Origin: Streptomyces radicis
GTDB lineage: Bacteria > Actinomycetota > Actinomycetes > Streptomycetales > Streptomycetaceae
Length of the DNA: 64,000 nt
Direction: 5' to 3'
Assembly: GCF_003626575.1 (NCBI RefSeq)
Contig: NZ_RBDY01000020.1
Span: forward strand, 53,686-117,685
The position numbers and the translations under genes are program-made. This document shows positions 25,170 to 33,700 of this stretch, one piece after another (the first letter of the stretch is position 1; each line of letters begins with the position of its first letter). A model generated the notes under the pieces. It was not told the origin of the DNA. It did no database searches and saw only the letters and a list, made by a program, of their open reading frames with translations.

Positions 25170-26393
25170 ATGACGACGCGCATTCTTCCCGCGGTGGGCG
25201 ACCCCGACACCGCCCGCTCGCTGATCACGCTGCTGAGCCAGCTCCCCGACAGCGAGCCGATGCGCCCCGTGCCCGACTCCACCACCCTCCTCGACACGTT
25301 GGCCTCCCTCACCCACGAGTCCGTCGCCGAGCTGCCGGACGTCGTGGTCGTCCACGAGCGCATGGGCCCGCTGCCCGCGCTCGAGCTGATCCGCGAGATC
25401 GCCCTGCGCTTCCCCGCGGTGGGCGTCGTCCTGGTCTCCGCCGCGCCCACCCCCGAGCTGTACTCCGCGGCCATGGACGCCGGAGCCCGCGGCCTGGCCG
25501 GGATCCCGCTCTCCTACGACGAGTTGGGCGCGCGCCTGGCCGCCGCCGCCCAGTGGGCCGCGGGGATGCGCCGCCACCTCGGCGCGGGCGAGCAGGCCCC
25601 CGCGGGTCCTGGCGGCCGCGTGATCACCGTCTCGGGCGCCAAGGGCGGCGTGGGCGCGACGTTGATCGCCACCCAGCTCGCCCTGGCCGCCCAGACGTCC
25701 GGGGCGTTCGAGCGCGGCGCCATCCTCGTCGACCTCGACCTGCTGTGCGGCGACGTCGGCTCGTACTTCGACGTGCAGTTCAGGCGCTCGGTCGCCGACC
25801 TCGCCGGGATCGCCGACATCGCGCCCCAGGTGCTCGCCGAGGCGGTCTTCTCCCATGAGACAGGGCTTTCCATGCTGATCGCGCCCGCCGAGGGCGAGCG
25901 CGGCGAGGACGTCAGCGAGGCCACCGCGCGCCAGCTGCTCGGCGCGGTCAGGGCCCGTTACGACATCGTCGTGGTGGACTGCGGCTCCCACATGAACAGC
26001 GCCAACGCCGCCGCCGTCGAGACCGCGGACGTCGCCCTGCTCGTCACCACGCCCGACGTCATCGCCGTGCGCGCCGTCAACCGCATGGTCCGCATGTGGG
26101 ACCGGCTGCGCATCCGCAAGGCCGCCGACACCCTGACCGTCGTCAACCGCCTCGCCCGCAACAGCGCCATCCAGCCCCAGCTGATCTCCCGCATCACCGG
26201 TACGCAGGTGGCGCGCAACGTCGTCCCCGCCGGGTTCAAGGAGCTCCAGGAGGCCCAGGACGCGGGCCGCATCCAGGACCTCGACGCCAGGGGCCAGGTG
26301 CGCCGCGCGATGTGGGCGCTGGCCGCCGAGCTCGGCCTGACCGCCCCCGAGCAGGCCCCCGCGGGGGGCAGACGGCGGGGCAGACGGTCATGA
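25170..26393 (+). CDS. tadZ: Pilus localisation ATPase TadZ/CpaE-like
   Basis: This 407-residue protein has an N-terminal receiver-like region (about 1-140) and a ParA/MinD-type ATPase domain with the deviant Walker A motif SGAKGGVGATL near residue 155 and a DLDLLCGDV switch region. TadZ proteins place the pilus machine in the cell. It overlaps the following TadE gene by four bases (ATGA). Confidence 0.88.
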   Translation: MTTRILPAVGDPDTARSLITLLSQLPDSEPMRPVPDSTTLLDTLASLTHESVAELPDVVVVHERMGPLPALELIREIALRFPAVGVVLVSAAPTPELYSAAMDAGARGLAGIPLSYDELGARLAAAAQWAAGMRRHLGAGEQAPAGPGGRVITVSGAKGGVGATLIATQLALAAQTSGAFERGAILVDLDLLCGDVGSYFDVQFRRSVADLAGIADIAPQVLAEAVFSHETGLSMLIAPAEGERGEDVSEATARQLLGAVRARYDIVVVDCGSHMNSANAAAVETADVALLVTTPDVIAVRAVNRMVRMWDRLRIRKAADTLTVVNRLARNSAIQPQLISRITGTQVARNVVPAGFKELQEAQDAGRIQDLDARGQVRRAMWALAAELGLTAPEQAPAGGRRRGRRS

Positions 26394-26764
26394 TCCGCGT
26401 GGCGGCGAGGGAGCGGGACCGCGGGGCGGTGCTGGTCGAGTTCGCGGGGCTCTTCCCGCTGATCCTGGTGATGGTGGGCGTCATCTGGCAGTGCATCGTG
26501 ATCGGTTACACGTTCTCCCTCGCGGGCAACGCCGCCGACGAGGCCGCCCGCGCCGCCGCCGCTGCCGACGGCGACCCCGGCGCGGCCTGCGCCAGCGCGG
26601 CGCGCGAGCACCTGCCGAGCGCGTGGTCGGCCGACATCTCCTGCCCGCTGTCGGGGAACGTCCGCCAGGCCCGCGTCGCGCTGCGCGTCCCGGTGCTGTT
26701 CCCCGGCGCGATCAACCTCCCGATCACGATCACCGGCACCGCGGGCGCCGCCGAGGAGGGCTGA
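26390..26764 (+). CDS. TadE-like pseudopilin 1
   Basis: This 124-residue protein has a short basic N-terminus, then RGAVLVEFAGLFPLILVMV, the TadE-type cleavage and hydrophobic motif with the conserved Glu five residues after Gly, and a C-terminal domain with two cysteines. TadE proteins are minor pilins processed by the prepilin peptidase. The ATG overlaps the tadZ stop. Confidence 0.85.
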   Translation: MIRVAARERDRGAVLVEFAGLFPLILVMVGVIWQCIVIGYTFSLAGNAADEAARAAAAADGDPGAACASAAREHLPSAWSADISCPLSGNVRQARVALRVPVLFPGAINLPITITGTAGAAEEG

Positions 26765-26767
26765 GCC

Positions 26768-27148
26768 ATGGCCGGACGCAGGGGGCGGGGACGGGGGCGG
26801 CGGAGGCGCGACGACGGCGTCACCGCCGTGGAGTTCATCGGCTGGGTGCCGCTGCTCATCCTGGTGGCGCTGGCCGCGATTCAGCTGGGGGTCGTCGGGT
26901 ATGCCGCCCAGCAGGCGGGCTCCGCCGCCCGCGCCGCGGCCCGCACCGCCGCCCAGGAGGACATCGAGGACGAGTACGAGAGCGCGGGCCACGCGGCCGT
27001 GAGCGAGTGGCTGACCGTCAGCATCGATCCCGTGGCGCTGTGCGGGGACGAGGCCACCGTGACCGCCCGCGTCTCGATCCCGTCCGTCCTGCCGTTCATG
27101 GACGCCTTCGGCAGCGCGTCGAGGACCGTCACGATGCCCTGCGACTGA
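26768..27148 (+). CDS. TadE-like pseudopilin 2
   Basis: This 126-residue protein has an arginine-rich N-terminus followed by GVTAVEFIGWVPLLILVAL, again with the Gly-x4-Glu pseudopilin pattern, one transmembrane helix and an extracellular domain with two cysteines. It starts three bases after the first TadE gene. Two consecutive TadE-like genes are common in actinobacterial Tad loci. Confidence 0.85.
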   Translation: MAGRRGRGRGRRRRDDGVTAVEFIGWVPLLILVALAAIQLGVVGYAAQQAGSAARAAARTAAQEDIEDEYESAGHAAVSEWLTVSIDPVALCGDEATVTARVSIPSVLPFMDAFGSASRTVTMPCD

Positions 27149-27180
27149 CCGTTGAGCCACCGACCGTTCAGCCATGTACA

Positions 27181-27210
27181 CACCGAGGCACCACCGAGGC
27201 ACCACCGAGG
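27181..27210. repeat. 11-bp tandem repeat before tadA
   Basis: CACCGAGGCAC occurs twice head to tail, followed by eight bases of a third copy, just upstream of the tadA ribosome binding site. It may be simple slippage; I see no other role. Confidence 0.7.
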
Positions 27211-27224
27211 GGAAGGAGCGAGCG

Positions 27225-28565
27225 ATGGGCCTGCGTTCCCGCGTCACCGCGCCCGACGAGCCCGTAGCCGCGGATCCCGGCGACGGGCGGCTCGTCGCGA
27301 CATACCGCGCCAAGCTGCTCGAGGAGATCGACCTCGCCGAGATGTCGTCCCTCGACCTGAGCGAGCGCCGCGACCGCCTCGAACGCGTCCTCGGCCACAT
27401 CCTCAGCCGCGAGGGCCCCGTCCTCTCCACCCAGCAGCGCGCCCTGCTGATCCGCCGCGTCGTGGACGAGGCGCTGGGCCTCGGCATCCTCGAGCCACTC
27501 CTCGAGGACGCCTCGATCACCGAGATCATGGTCAACGGCCCCGACCAGATCTATGTCGAACGCTCGGGCCGCGTCGAGCGCCTGCCGCTCCGCTTCGCCT
27601 CCGACGATCAGCTGATGCAGACGATCGAGCGCATCGTCTCCACCGTCAACCGCCGTGTGGACGAGTCGAATCCGATGGTCGACGCGCGCCTCCCCACCGG
27701 CGAGCGCGTCAACGTCATCATCCCGCCGCTCTCCCTCAGCGGCGCCACCCTCACCATCCGCCGCTTCCCCCGCGCCTACACCCTCCCCGAGCTCATCGGG
27801 TTCGGCACGGTCGACGAGCACCTGGTGATGCTGCTCTCCGGCCTGGTGCGCGCCAAGTTCAACGTCATCGTCTCGGGCGGCACGGGCTCGGGGAAGACCA
27901 CGCTGCTCAACGCCCTCAGCGGCCTGATCCCCGAGGGCGAGCGCATCGTCACGGTCGAGGACGCGGCCGAGCTCCAGCTCCAGCAGAGCCATGTCATCCG
28001 CCTGGAGTCCCGCCCGCCCAACATCGAGGGCAAGGGCGAGGTCACCATCCGCGACCTGGTCCGCAACTCCCTGCGCATGCGCCCCGACCGCGTCATCGTC
28101 GGCGAGGTCCGCGGCGGCGAGACCCTGGACATGCTCCAGGCCATGTCCACGGGCCACGACGGCTCCCTGGCCACCGTGCACGCCAACAGCGCCGAGGACG
28201 CGCTGCTGCGCCTCCAGACCCTGGCCTCGATGTCCGAGCTCCAGGTGCCGTTCGAGGCCCTGCGCGACCAGATCAACAGCGCCGTCGACGTCCTCGTCCA
28301 GCTCGTCAGACACCCCGACGGCTCGCGCCGCATGGCCGAGATCGCCTTTCTCGCCTCGCACGGCCGCGAGCCGTTCCGCATCGCCACCGTCGCCGAGTTC
28401 CGCGCCGAGCCCATGGGCCACGACGGGCGCGTGCGCGGCAGGTTCCGGCACCACCCCGTGCCGCGCGCCGTCGCCGACCGCCTGTATCTGGCGGGCGAGC
28501 AGGTGCCGCACGCGTTCGGCGTCCACCTCGACGACAGCCATCTCGCCACCAGGGAGGCGAGCTGA
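27225..28565 (+). CDS. tadA: Tad pilus secretion ATPase TadA/CpaF
   Basis: This 446-residue hexameric ATPase would power pilus assembly. Visible motifs are Walker A GGTGSGKTTLLNAL at about 217-230, an Asp box (VEDAAELQL), Walker B with RPDRVIVGEVRGGE, and a His box (TGHDGSLATVHANS). The ATG at 27225 has GGAAGGAG 7 bases upstream. The next gene, tadB, starts two bases after its stop. Confidence 0.95.
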   Translation: MGLRSRVTAPDEPVAADPGDGRLVATYRAKLLEEIDLAEMSSLDLSERRDRLERVLGHILSREGPVLSTQQRALLIRRVVDEALGLGILEPLLEDASITEIMVNGPDQIYVERSGRVERLPLRFASDDQLMQTIERIVSTVNRRVDESNPMVDARLPTGERVNVIIPPLSLSGATLTIRRFPRAYTLPELIGFGTVDEHLVMLLSGLVRAKFNVIVSGGTGSGKTTLLNALSGLIPEGERIVTVEDAAELQLQQSHVIRLESRPPNIEGKGEVTIRDLVRNSLRMRPDRVIVGEVRGGETLDMLQAMSTGHDGSLATVHANSAEDALLRLQTLASMSELQVPFEALRDQINSAVDVLVQLVRHPDGSRRMAEIAFLASHGREPFRIATVAEFRAEPMGHDGRVRGRFRHHPVPRAVADRLYLAGEQVPHAFGVHLDDSHLATREAS

Positions 28566-28567
28566 CC

Positions 28568-29548
28568 ATGGAATCCCTCTCGCTCCTCGTCATCGGCCTC
28601 ACCCTGCTCGCGCTCGTGTGCGCGGTCGCGGGCCTGCGGCTGTGGGCCACCGGGCGCGCCCAGCGCCGGGCCCTCATCGAGCGCCTCGCCGCCCCGGTGC
28701 CCGCCGCCGAGGGCGCGCCGGGGCAGCTGGGGCAGGCGGGGCAGGCGGGGCAGCCGGGGCGCCGCCGCCGCTTCGACGCGCTCGACCGGCGGCTGCGCGC
28801 CACCAAGGCCGGGCGGCGGCTGCGGCTCAAGCTCCAGGCCACGGGCCTCGACCTGAGCGTCGGCGAGTACGCCGCCTATGTCGTGATCGCCGTCGCCGCG
28901 CTGTGGCTGATCGCCTCGACGGTGCTCGCGCCGTTCTTCGGGCCCGTGTTCGCGGCCGTGGCCCTGTGGGGCGGGAACCTCTTCCTCGGCTGGCAGCGGG
29001 CCCGCCGCACCGAGCGTTTCATCGGCCAACTCCCCGAGCTGGCCCGGCTGATCGCCAACGGCACCGCGGCCGGGCTCGCCATGCGCACCGCGCTGTCCAT
29101 GGCCGCCGAGGAGATGGAGGACCCGGCGGGCGCCGAGCTGGCCACCGTCGCCGACCAGCTGGCGGTCGGCCGCTCGTTGGAGGAGGCCCTGCACGAGCTG
29201 GGCGAGCGCCTGCCGTCACGGGAGCTGAACGTCCTGGTCACCACCCTCATCCTCGCCAACCGCGCGGGCGGCACCATCGTCGCGTCGCTGCGCAACCTCA
29301 CGTCCACGCTCGAGGAGCGCAAGGAGACCCGCCGCGAGGTGCGCACGATGCTCGCCGAGATCAACGCCACCGCCGTCACCGTTCCGCTGCTCGGGCTCGG
29401 CGCGCTGCTGATGATCAACGCCATGCAGCCGGGCGCGCTCGGCCGCGTCACCGGCAGCCCCGGCGGGCAGATCGCCATGGTCGTGGCGCTCGCCCTGTAC
29501 GTGGTCGGCTTCGTGGTGGTCCGGCGGTTCGGCCGGATCGACGTCTGA
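28568..29548 (+). CDS. tadB: Tad pilus membrane platform protein TadB
   Basis: This 326-residue type II secretion F domain protein has hydrophobic segments at the N-terminus (about 3-27), in the middle (about 100-145, two helices) and at the C-terminus (about 270-320). The cytoplasmic part carries LARLIANGTAAGLAMRTAL and LVTTLILANRAGGTI, typical for TadB. A short Gln/Gly repeat (GQAGQAGQPG) lies at about 55-65. It pairs with TadC as the inner membrane platform. Confidence 0.9.
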   Translation: MESLSLLVIGLTLLALVCAVAGLRLWATGRAQRRALIERLAAPVPAAEGAPGQLGQAGQAGQPGRRRRFDALDRRLRATKAGRRLRLKLQATGLDLSVGEYAAYVVIAVAALWLIASTVLAPFFGPVFAAVALWGGNLFLGWQRARRTERFIGQLPELARLIANGTAAGLAMRTALSMAAEEMEDPAGAELATVADQLAVGRSLEEALHELGERLPSRELNVLVTTLILANRAGGTIVASLRNLTSTLEERKETRREVRTMLAEINATAVTVPLLGLGALLMINAMQPGALGRVTGSPGGQIAMVVALALYVVGFVVVRRFGRIDV

Positions 29549-29572
29549 CGGCGGCTGTAGGAGGCTTGGGTC

Positions 29573-30463
29573 GTGGGACTGCTTCTCGGGCTCGCCATGG
29601 GCGTGGCCGTCTTCGGCATCATCTCGGCGGTGCGCATGCTGCGTTCGGGCACGCCGCTCCCCGCCGACCTGGCGCTGGCCCTCGAGGTCGGCGCCTCGCG
29701 CGTGACGGCCACGGGCTCGGCCGTCGACCGGCTCGGCATGCGGTTCGCGCCCCTCGTGCTGCGGCTCATGGGCCCCAAGGCGGTGGACCGCAAGCGGCTG
29801 CGCATCGACCAGGCGGGGAACCCCGACGGGCTCACCCTCGACCGCTACGCCGCACGGCGCGCCGTCTACGGCATCTTCGGCGCGGTCACGGCGCTGATCT
29901 TCGTGACGGCGGGGTGGCCGTTCTTCGCGCTGTTCTCGATCGCCTTCGGCGCGCTGGCCGCCGACGCCGTCATATGGCAGGGCATCAGGAAGCGCCGCGA
30001 CGTCATCGACCGCACCCTGCCCGACTTCCTCGACGTGCTGGCCGTCGTGGTCTCCGCCGGGCTCGGCTTCCGCCAGGCACTCGACCGCGTCTCCGCCCGC
30101 TACGCGGGGCCCTGGGCCGACGAGATCCGCGTCACGCTGCGCCAGATGGACATGGGCGTCTCGCGCCGCCAGGCGTTCGACGAGCTGCGCAGGCGCAACG
30201 ACTCCGAGCCCGTCAACCAGTTCGTGACCGCGCTCCAGCAGGGCGAGGAGCTCGGCGCGCCGATCGCCGACACCCTGATCCAGATCGCCCGCGACATGCG
30301 CCGCACCGACGCGCAGCACGCCCGCCGCAGGGCCGCGAGGGCCATCCCGATGGCGACGATGGCGACGTTGTTCTTCATGGTCCCCGCCACCATGATCATC
30401 ATCGTGACGGGCATGATCCTGGGCTCGGGCACGGACTTCTCCGGCATCCTCGGCGGCGACTGA
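29573..30463 (+). CDS. tadC: Tad pilus membrane platform protein TadC
   Basis: This 296-residue type II secretion F domain protein has the signature LPDFLDVLAVVVSAGLGFRQ and hydrophobic segments at its start, middle and C-terminus. The GTG at 29573 has AGGAGG 7 bases upstream. It completes the motor and platform set tadZ-A-B-C. Confidence 0.9.
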   Translation: MGLLLGLAMGVAVFGIISAVRMLRSGTPLPADLALALEVGASRVTATGSAVDRLGMRFAPLVLRLMGPKAVDRKRLRIDQAGNPDGLTLDRYAARRAVYGIFGAVTALIFVTAGWPFFALFSIAFGALAADAVIWQGIRKRRDVIDRTLPDFLDVLAVVVSAGLGFRQALDRVSARYAGPWADEIRVTLRQMDMGVSRRQAFDELRRRNDSEPVNQFVTALQQGEELGAPIADTLIQIARDMRRTDAQHARRRAARAIPMATMATLFFMVPATMIIIVTGMILGSGTDFSGILGGD

Positions 30464-30593
30464 GGGGCGTCGACCGACGGGCGTCGCGCGGCGCGCGCGG
30501 GGGGCGTTGCGCCGCTGTCGGCTTCCTGTGACGAACTTGTCGGGGCGCCCTCGGGGCGCGCCCCCTTAGGCTGGATGTGAGGGGGTGCTGCCC

Positions 30594-30899
30594 ATGGGCC
30601 GCGACGGCGACATCGATGTCACTTACCAGGACATGCGCGATGCGGGCGACGATCTCATCGAAGCCAAGGGCGAGTTGCTGACCAAGCTCAACCAACTGCG
30701 GGCGTATGTCTCGGACCTCGTCAGGGACGGCTATGTCACGTCCGCGTCCTCGGGGGCGTTCGACCAGCAGTACCAGGTGTTCCACGACGGTGGGACGCAG
30801 GCGGTCGAGGCGCTCCAGGGGCTCGGGGACTTCCTGAAGGGCGCCGCCGACGGGTTCAGCAACCTCGACCAGGAGCTGGAGCAGGGGCTGCGCGAGTAG
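30594..30899 (+). CDS. Small helical WXG100-like protein 1
   Basis: This 101-residue protein is almost entirely predicted alpha-helical. It resembles a helical hairpin of the WXG100/ESX type in length and layout, with a central turn around YVTSASSGAF where the W-x-G would be; Trp is absent. I chose the ATG at 30594 because of the GAGGGGG upstream. It has no signal peptide. No EssC/EccC secretion ATPase is visible in the window, so a type VII substrate role is inference. Confidence 0.6.
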   Translation: MGRDGDIDVTYQDMRDAGDDLIEAKGELLTKLNQLRAYVSDLVRDGYVTSASSGAFDQQYQVFHDGGTQAVEALQGLGDFLKGAADGFSNLDQELEQGLRE

Positions 30900-30925
30900 G
30901 GCGTCGCGGAGAGGGAGGAACGGTC

Positions 30926-31564
30926 ATGGCCGACAAGTGGGTCGACGCGGTCGTCGTCGAGCGGCGCGAGTTCCGTATCTCGGTGCCGGACTCCTGGTGG
31001 GAGTTCGACCTGCGCCCCGAGACCAGGGACAGCAGCATCCGCCGCATGATCGACGAACGGGTCGCCGCCCAGCCGGAGATGGGCGAGTACCGGGAGGTCA
31101 TCGCGTCGTTCCTGCGCCGCCAGGCCCGCCAGGCGTGGGACTCGGGCGCGGTGTACTGCGGCTGCATGGCGCAGAGCTTCGGCGGCAGCCCGCCGATCAC
31201 GGCGTCGCTCACGGTCTCGATCGTCGGCGCGCGCACGTCGTCGGGGGAGATCCTGCCGACCGATCCCGCGTCCATCGTGGGGCAGTTGGGCAGCCGCCCC
31301 CGCGTGCGTCCCGGGGAGCCGTGGCGCGAGGTCTCGACGGTCGACATCAGGGACGTGGGCCCCGCGGCCCGCACGCGCGGCATCGAGGACATCCCGGTGC
31401 CGGGCGACACGCGCCATGTGCGGGCGGTGCTGATGCAGACGTACATCCCCGTCCCGGGGGAGCAGTCGGTGGCGCTCGTGGCGGGCAGCAGCCAGGTGCT
31501 CGACCTGGCCGACTCGTTCTTCGACGTCTTCGACGCGATCACGTCGACGTTCCGGTTCATCTGA
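30926..31564 (+). CDS. Conserved hypothetical protein between two WXG100-like genes
   Basis: I do not recognise this 212-residue protein. It is predicted soluble and alpha/beta, beginning with a strand-rich part (VVVERREFRISVPDSWWEF) and ending with VALVAGSSQVLDLADSFFDV. There is no signal peptide or membrane helix. GGAGG precedes the ATG. Its place between two small WXG100-like genes suggests that the three proteins work together, perhaps as a chaperone or immunity-like partner. Confidence 0.7.
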   Translation: MADKWVDAVVVERREFRISVPDSWWEFDLRPETRDSSIRRMIDERVAAQPEMGEYREVIASFLRRQARQAWDSGAVYCGCMAQSFGGSPPITASLTVSIVGARTSSGEILPTDPASIVGQLGSRPRVRPGEPWREVSTVDIRDVGPAARTRGIEDIPVPGDTRHVRAVLMQTYIPVPGEQSVALVAGSSQVLDLADSFFDVFDAITSTFRFI

Positions 31565-31597
31565 GAGTCACTCGTGAAGTGAGGGGAGGCGCACAGG

Positions 31598-31909
31598 ATG
31601 CCAGGCAGCGACGAGCGGCTCGCGATCCCGCTCGGCGAACTGTCCGAATTCGCCCCGCGGTTGCGGAGCGTCAAGGACTTCATGAATCGCACGGGGAACA
31701 CGTTCGACCGGTACGACGACGCGCTGGGCGACAGCAGGGTGGTGGACGCGCTCGACGACTTCGTCAGCGGCTGGGAGGACGGCCGCGAGGACATCACCCA
31801 ACAGCTCACGGGCCTCGCGGACATGGCCGACACGGTGGTCACCACGGTGAACGACTACGAGAACGAGCTGACCCGCTCCCTCACCGAGGGCGGCGAGAGC
31901 GGCGGCTGA
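31598..31909 (+). CDS. Small helical WXG100-like protein 2
   Basis: This 103-residue, acidic, mostly helical protein has a central VSGWEDGRED turn (W-x-x-G rather than W-x-G) between two long helices, the layout of WXG100-like proteins. GGGGAGG lies upstream of the ATG. It closes the three-gene block and is followed by a strong terminator-like hairpin at 31936-31974. Confidence 0.6.
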   Translation: MPGSDERLAIPLGELSEFAPRLRSVKDFMNRTGNTFDRYDDALGDSRVVDALDDFVSGWEDGREDITQQLTGLADMADTVVTTVNDYENELTRSLTEGGESGG

Positions 31910-31935
31910 CTCCCGCCCGCGCCGGGGGGTTTCGC

Positions 31936-31974
31936 GACTCCGCGCACGGGGCACGGTGCCCCTTGCGCGGAGTC
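31936..31974 (+). terminator. Strong hairpin after the WXG100-like block
   Basis: The arms GACTCCGCGCA plus GGGGCA and TGCCCC plus TGCGCGGAGTC pair over 17 bp with one mismatch around loop CGG. It separates the small-gene block from the Flp pilin gene, which therefore probably has its own promoter between 31975 and 32190. Confidence 0.7.
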
Positions 31975-32198
31975 GAGGGTCGCGCTCAGCTATCGATGGC
32001 AACACAATGCCAACGGAACGGCCAGGTCTCTCTGCCCAAGCCGCGCTCGGTATGGCACAGTCGGTGCCGATAGCTGTACGCGTCGGCCCGCTGGGAGGGG
32101 ATCGGGCATGGTGCACCCCGCCTTCGTACGCCGCGCCCCGCAGTACCGTGGCCAGGAGAGGCTGGCTGACGTCGGGTCAGCCGCAGGAGAGGGACGCC

Positions 32199-32405
32199 AT
32201 GAGCAGGCTGCTGTCGACCTGGGGACAGACGATCAGAGACCGCCTGAGCGGCCGTTACTCGGACCGCGGCGCGGGCTTCGTGGAATACGCGGGCCTGCTG
32301 CTGCTGATCGCCGCGGTGGTGGTGGCCGTGCTGGCCCTCCCGTTGGAGACCACCATCGCCAACGCCATCAGGGACGCCGTCGGTCGCGTCGTGAACGCGG
32401 AGTAG
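32199..32405 (+). CDS. flp: Flp-family type IVb pilin
   Basis: This 68-residue prepilin has a basic leader (about 1-24, ending SDRG) followed by AGFVEYAGLLLLIAAVVVAV. The Glu-Tyr pair and the long hydrophobic stretch are the Flp signature. The prepilin peptidase at 37118-37915 would cut after the Gly. AGGAGAGGG precedes the ATG. It is the likely major subunit of the pilus built by the tad genes upstream. Confidence 0.88.
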   Translation: MSRLLSTWGQTIRDRLSGRYSDRGAGFVEYAGLLLLIAAVVVAVLALPLETTIANAIRDAVGRVVNAE

Positions 32406-32446
32406 CGTATGCCGACCGTGGGGCGGTCTTCCCGCTCTACATCTGG

Positions 32447-32998
32447 ATGGTCAGCGCGCTGCTCGGCGTCGCCCTGACGCTGTTCGTCTTCGCCCAGGCC
32501 GCCGTCACCCGCAGCGCGGGGCAATCCGCGGCGGACGCGGCGGCGTTGGCCGCCGCGCAGGAGTCGAGGGACGAGCTCGTCGACGCGTTCTTCGACGCCA
32601 TCGGCGAGGACGGGGAGATCGACCCCGGCGACATCCTCGACGGGGACGGCTTCGAGACGGGCTCAGCGTGCGACGCGGCGGCCAGGCTCGCCGACCGGAA
32701 CGACGCGGACGTCCGCGGCTGCGGTCCCGCGGCCGACGGCATCGGCTTCACCGTTGTCGTCGAGACGCGCGACACCGTCGGCGAGTCGCTGATCCCCGGC
32801 ACGGAGAGCCAGACGGCCAGGGCCGAGGCGACCGCCGTCATCGCGGGGGCGTGCGAGCTCAGGAGCGACGAGGACGACCGCGTGGAGCTCGAGTGCGAGG
32901 ACGGCCCCGGCTGGATCTTCGACCCGGGCGACGAGGACCCGGACGAGGACGAACGCCCCGACGCGCGCGACCTGTTCGAGATCCACTTGGAAGACTGA
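32447..32998 (+). CDS. TadG/TadE-like minor pilin, 5' end probably damaged
   Basis: The first in-frame ATG gives 183 residues starting inside the membrane helix (MVSALLGVALTLFVFAQAA) followed by SAADAAALAAAQESRD, typical of actinobacterial TadG-like proteins, and an acidic C-terminus. The same frame is open upstream and encodes YADRGAVFPLYIW, the normal start of the family, but no start codon is in frame there. An ATG at 32409 with GGAG 6 bases upstream is out of frame by one; one extra G after it would give M-A-D-R-G-A-V-F-P. So I suspect a one-base deletion or an assembly error. Confidence 0.65.
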   Translation: MVSALLGVALTLFVFAQAAVTRSAGQSAADAAALAAAQESRDELVDAFFDAIGEDGEIDPGDILDGDGFETGSACDAAARLADRNDADVRGCGPAADGIGFTVVVETRDTVGESLIPGTESQTARAEATAVIAGACELRSDEDDRVELECEDGPGWIFDPGDEDPDEDERPDARDLFEIHLED

Positions 32999-33081
32999 TC
33001 ACCGAAGACCGACCACCACCGAAGACCGACGACCGAAGACCGACCAGCACCGACGCATCGAAGACAAAGGAATGGCGCCCG

Positions 33082-33690
33082 ATGGACCTCCGTGACAGCA
33101 AGTCGCGCCTCATCTTGATCGTCGCCGCCCTGGGCGCGGCGCTCGTGATCGCCGTCGCCAGTTGCAGCGGAGGGGGCGACGGCGACGGTGACGAGGGTGC
33201 CACGGGACAGGAGTCGGGCCAGGACACGGAGAACGGCGACGGCGAGGACACCGGGGGCGAGCCCACCGACGACGGCGAGGGCGAGGCGCCCCAGGGCGAG
33301 CCGCTGGCCCAGGTGACCGGCGAGCAGGAGATCACCCTCACCATCAACGACGCCCGCCGCGAGGCGGGCGGCTTCCTGACCGTCGAGGGCACCCTGACCA
33401 ACGGCGGTGGCGAGCCCTGGGGGGACGGGGCGTGGGCGGGCGCCGAGCGCGAGCTCGCCGGGAACGACTTCTCCATGGCGGGCGCCAGCCTGGTCGCCCA
33501 GGAGGAGGGCCGCCGGTATCTGATCCTCCGCGACACCGAGGGCCGTTGCCTGTGCACCAACTTCGGCCTCCTGATCAACTCGGGGGACACCGTGAACTGG
33601 TTCGCCCAGTTCCCCGAGCCCGAGGCCGAGACGACCGAGGTCGACTTCAACATCGGCCAGCTGCCCCCCGCCACCATCCAGATCCGCTGA
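33082..33690 (+). CDS. Putative secreted lipoprotein of the Tad locus
   Basis: This 202-residue protein has an N-terminal hydrophobic segment and a lipobox-like VASC at about 24-27, followed by a Gly/Asp/Glu-rich spacer (about 28-75) and a folded domain with two close cysteines (RCLC) and a beta-rich pattern. It is probably lipid-anchored outside the membrane. It lies between the TadG-like and OmpA-domain genes. I do not recognise the C-terminal domain. Confidence 0.75.
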   Translation: MDLRDSKSRLILIVAALGAALVIAVASCSGGGDGDGDEGATGQESGQDTENGDGEDTGGEPTDDGEGEAPQGEPLAQVTGEQEITLTINDARREAGGFLTVEGTLTNGGGEPWGDGAWAGAERELAGNDFSMAGASLVAQEEGRRYLILRDTEGRCLCTNFGLLINSGDTVNWFAQFPEPEAETTEVDFNIGQLPPATIQIR

Positions 33691-33700
33691 GAGGACCGCG

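Noticed and set aside
32108..32446. A single long gene from 32108 through the Flp pilin region into the TadG-like gene
   Set aside because: The 5' part is the out-of-frame shadow of the Flp pilin gene, which has its own signal, ribosome binding site and family motif.
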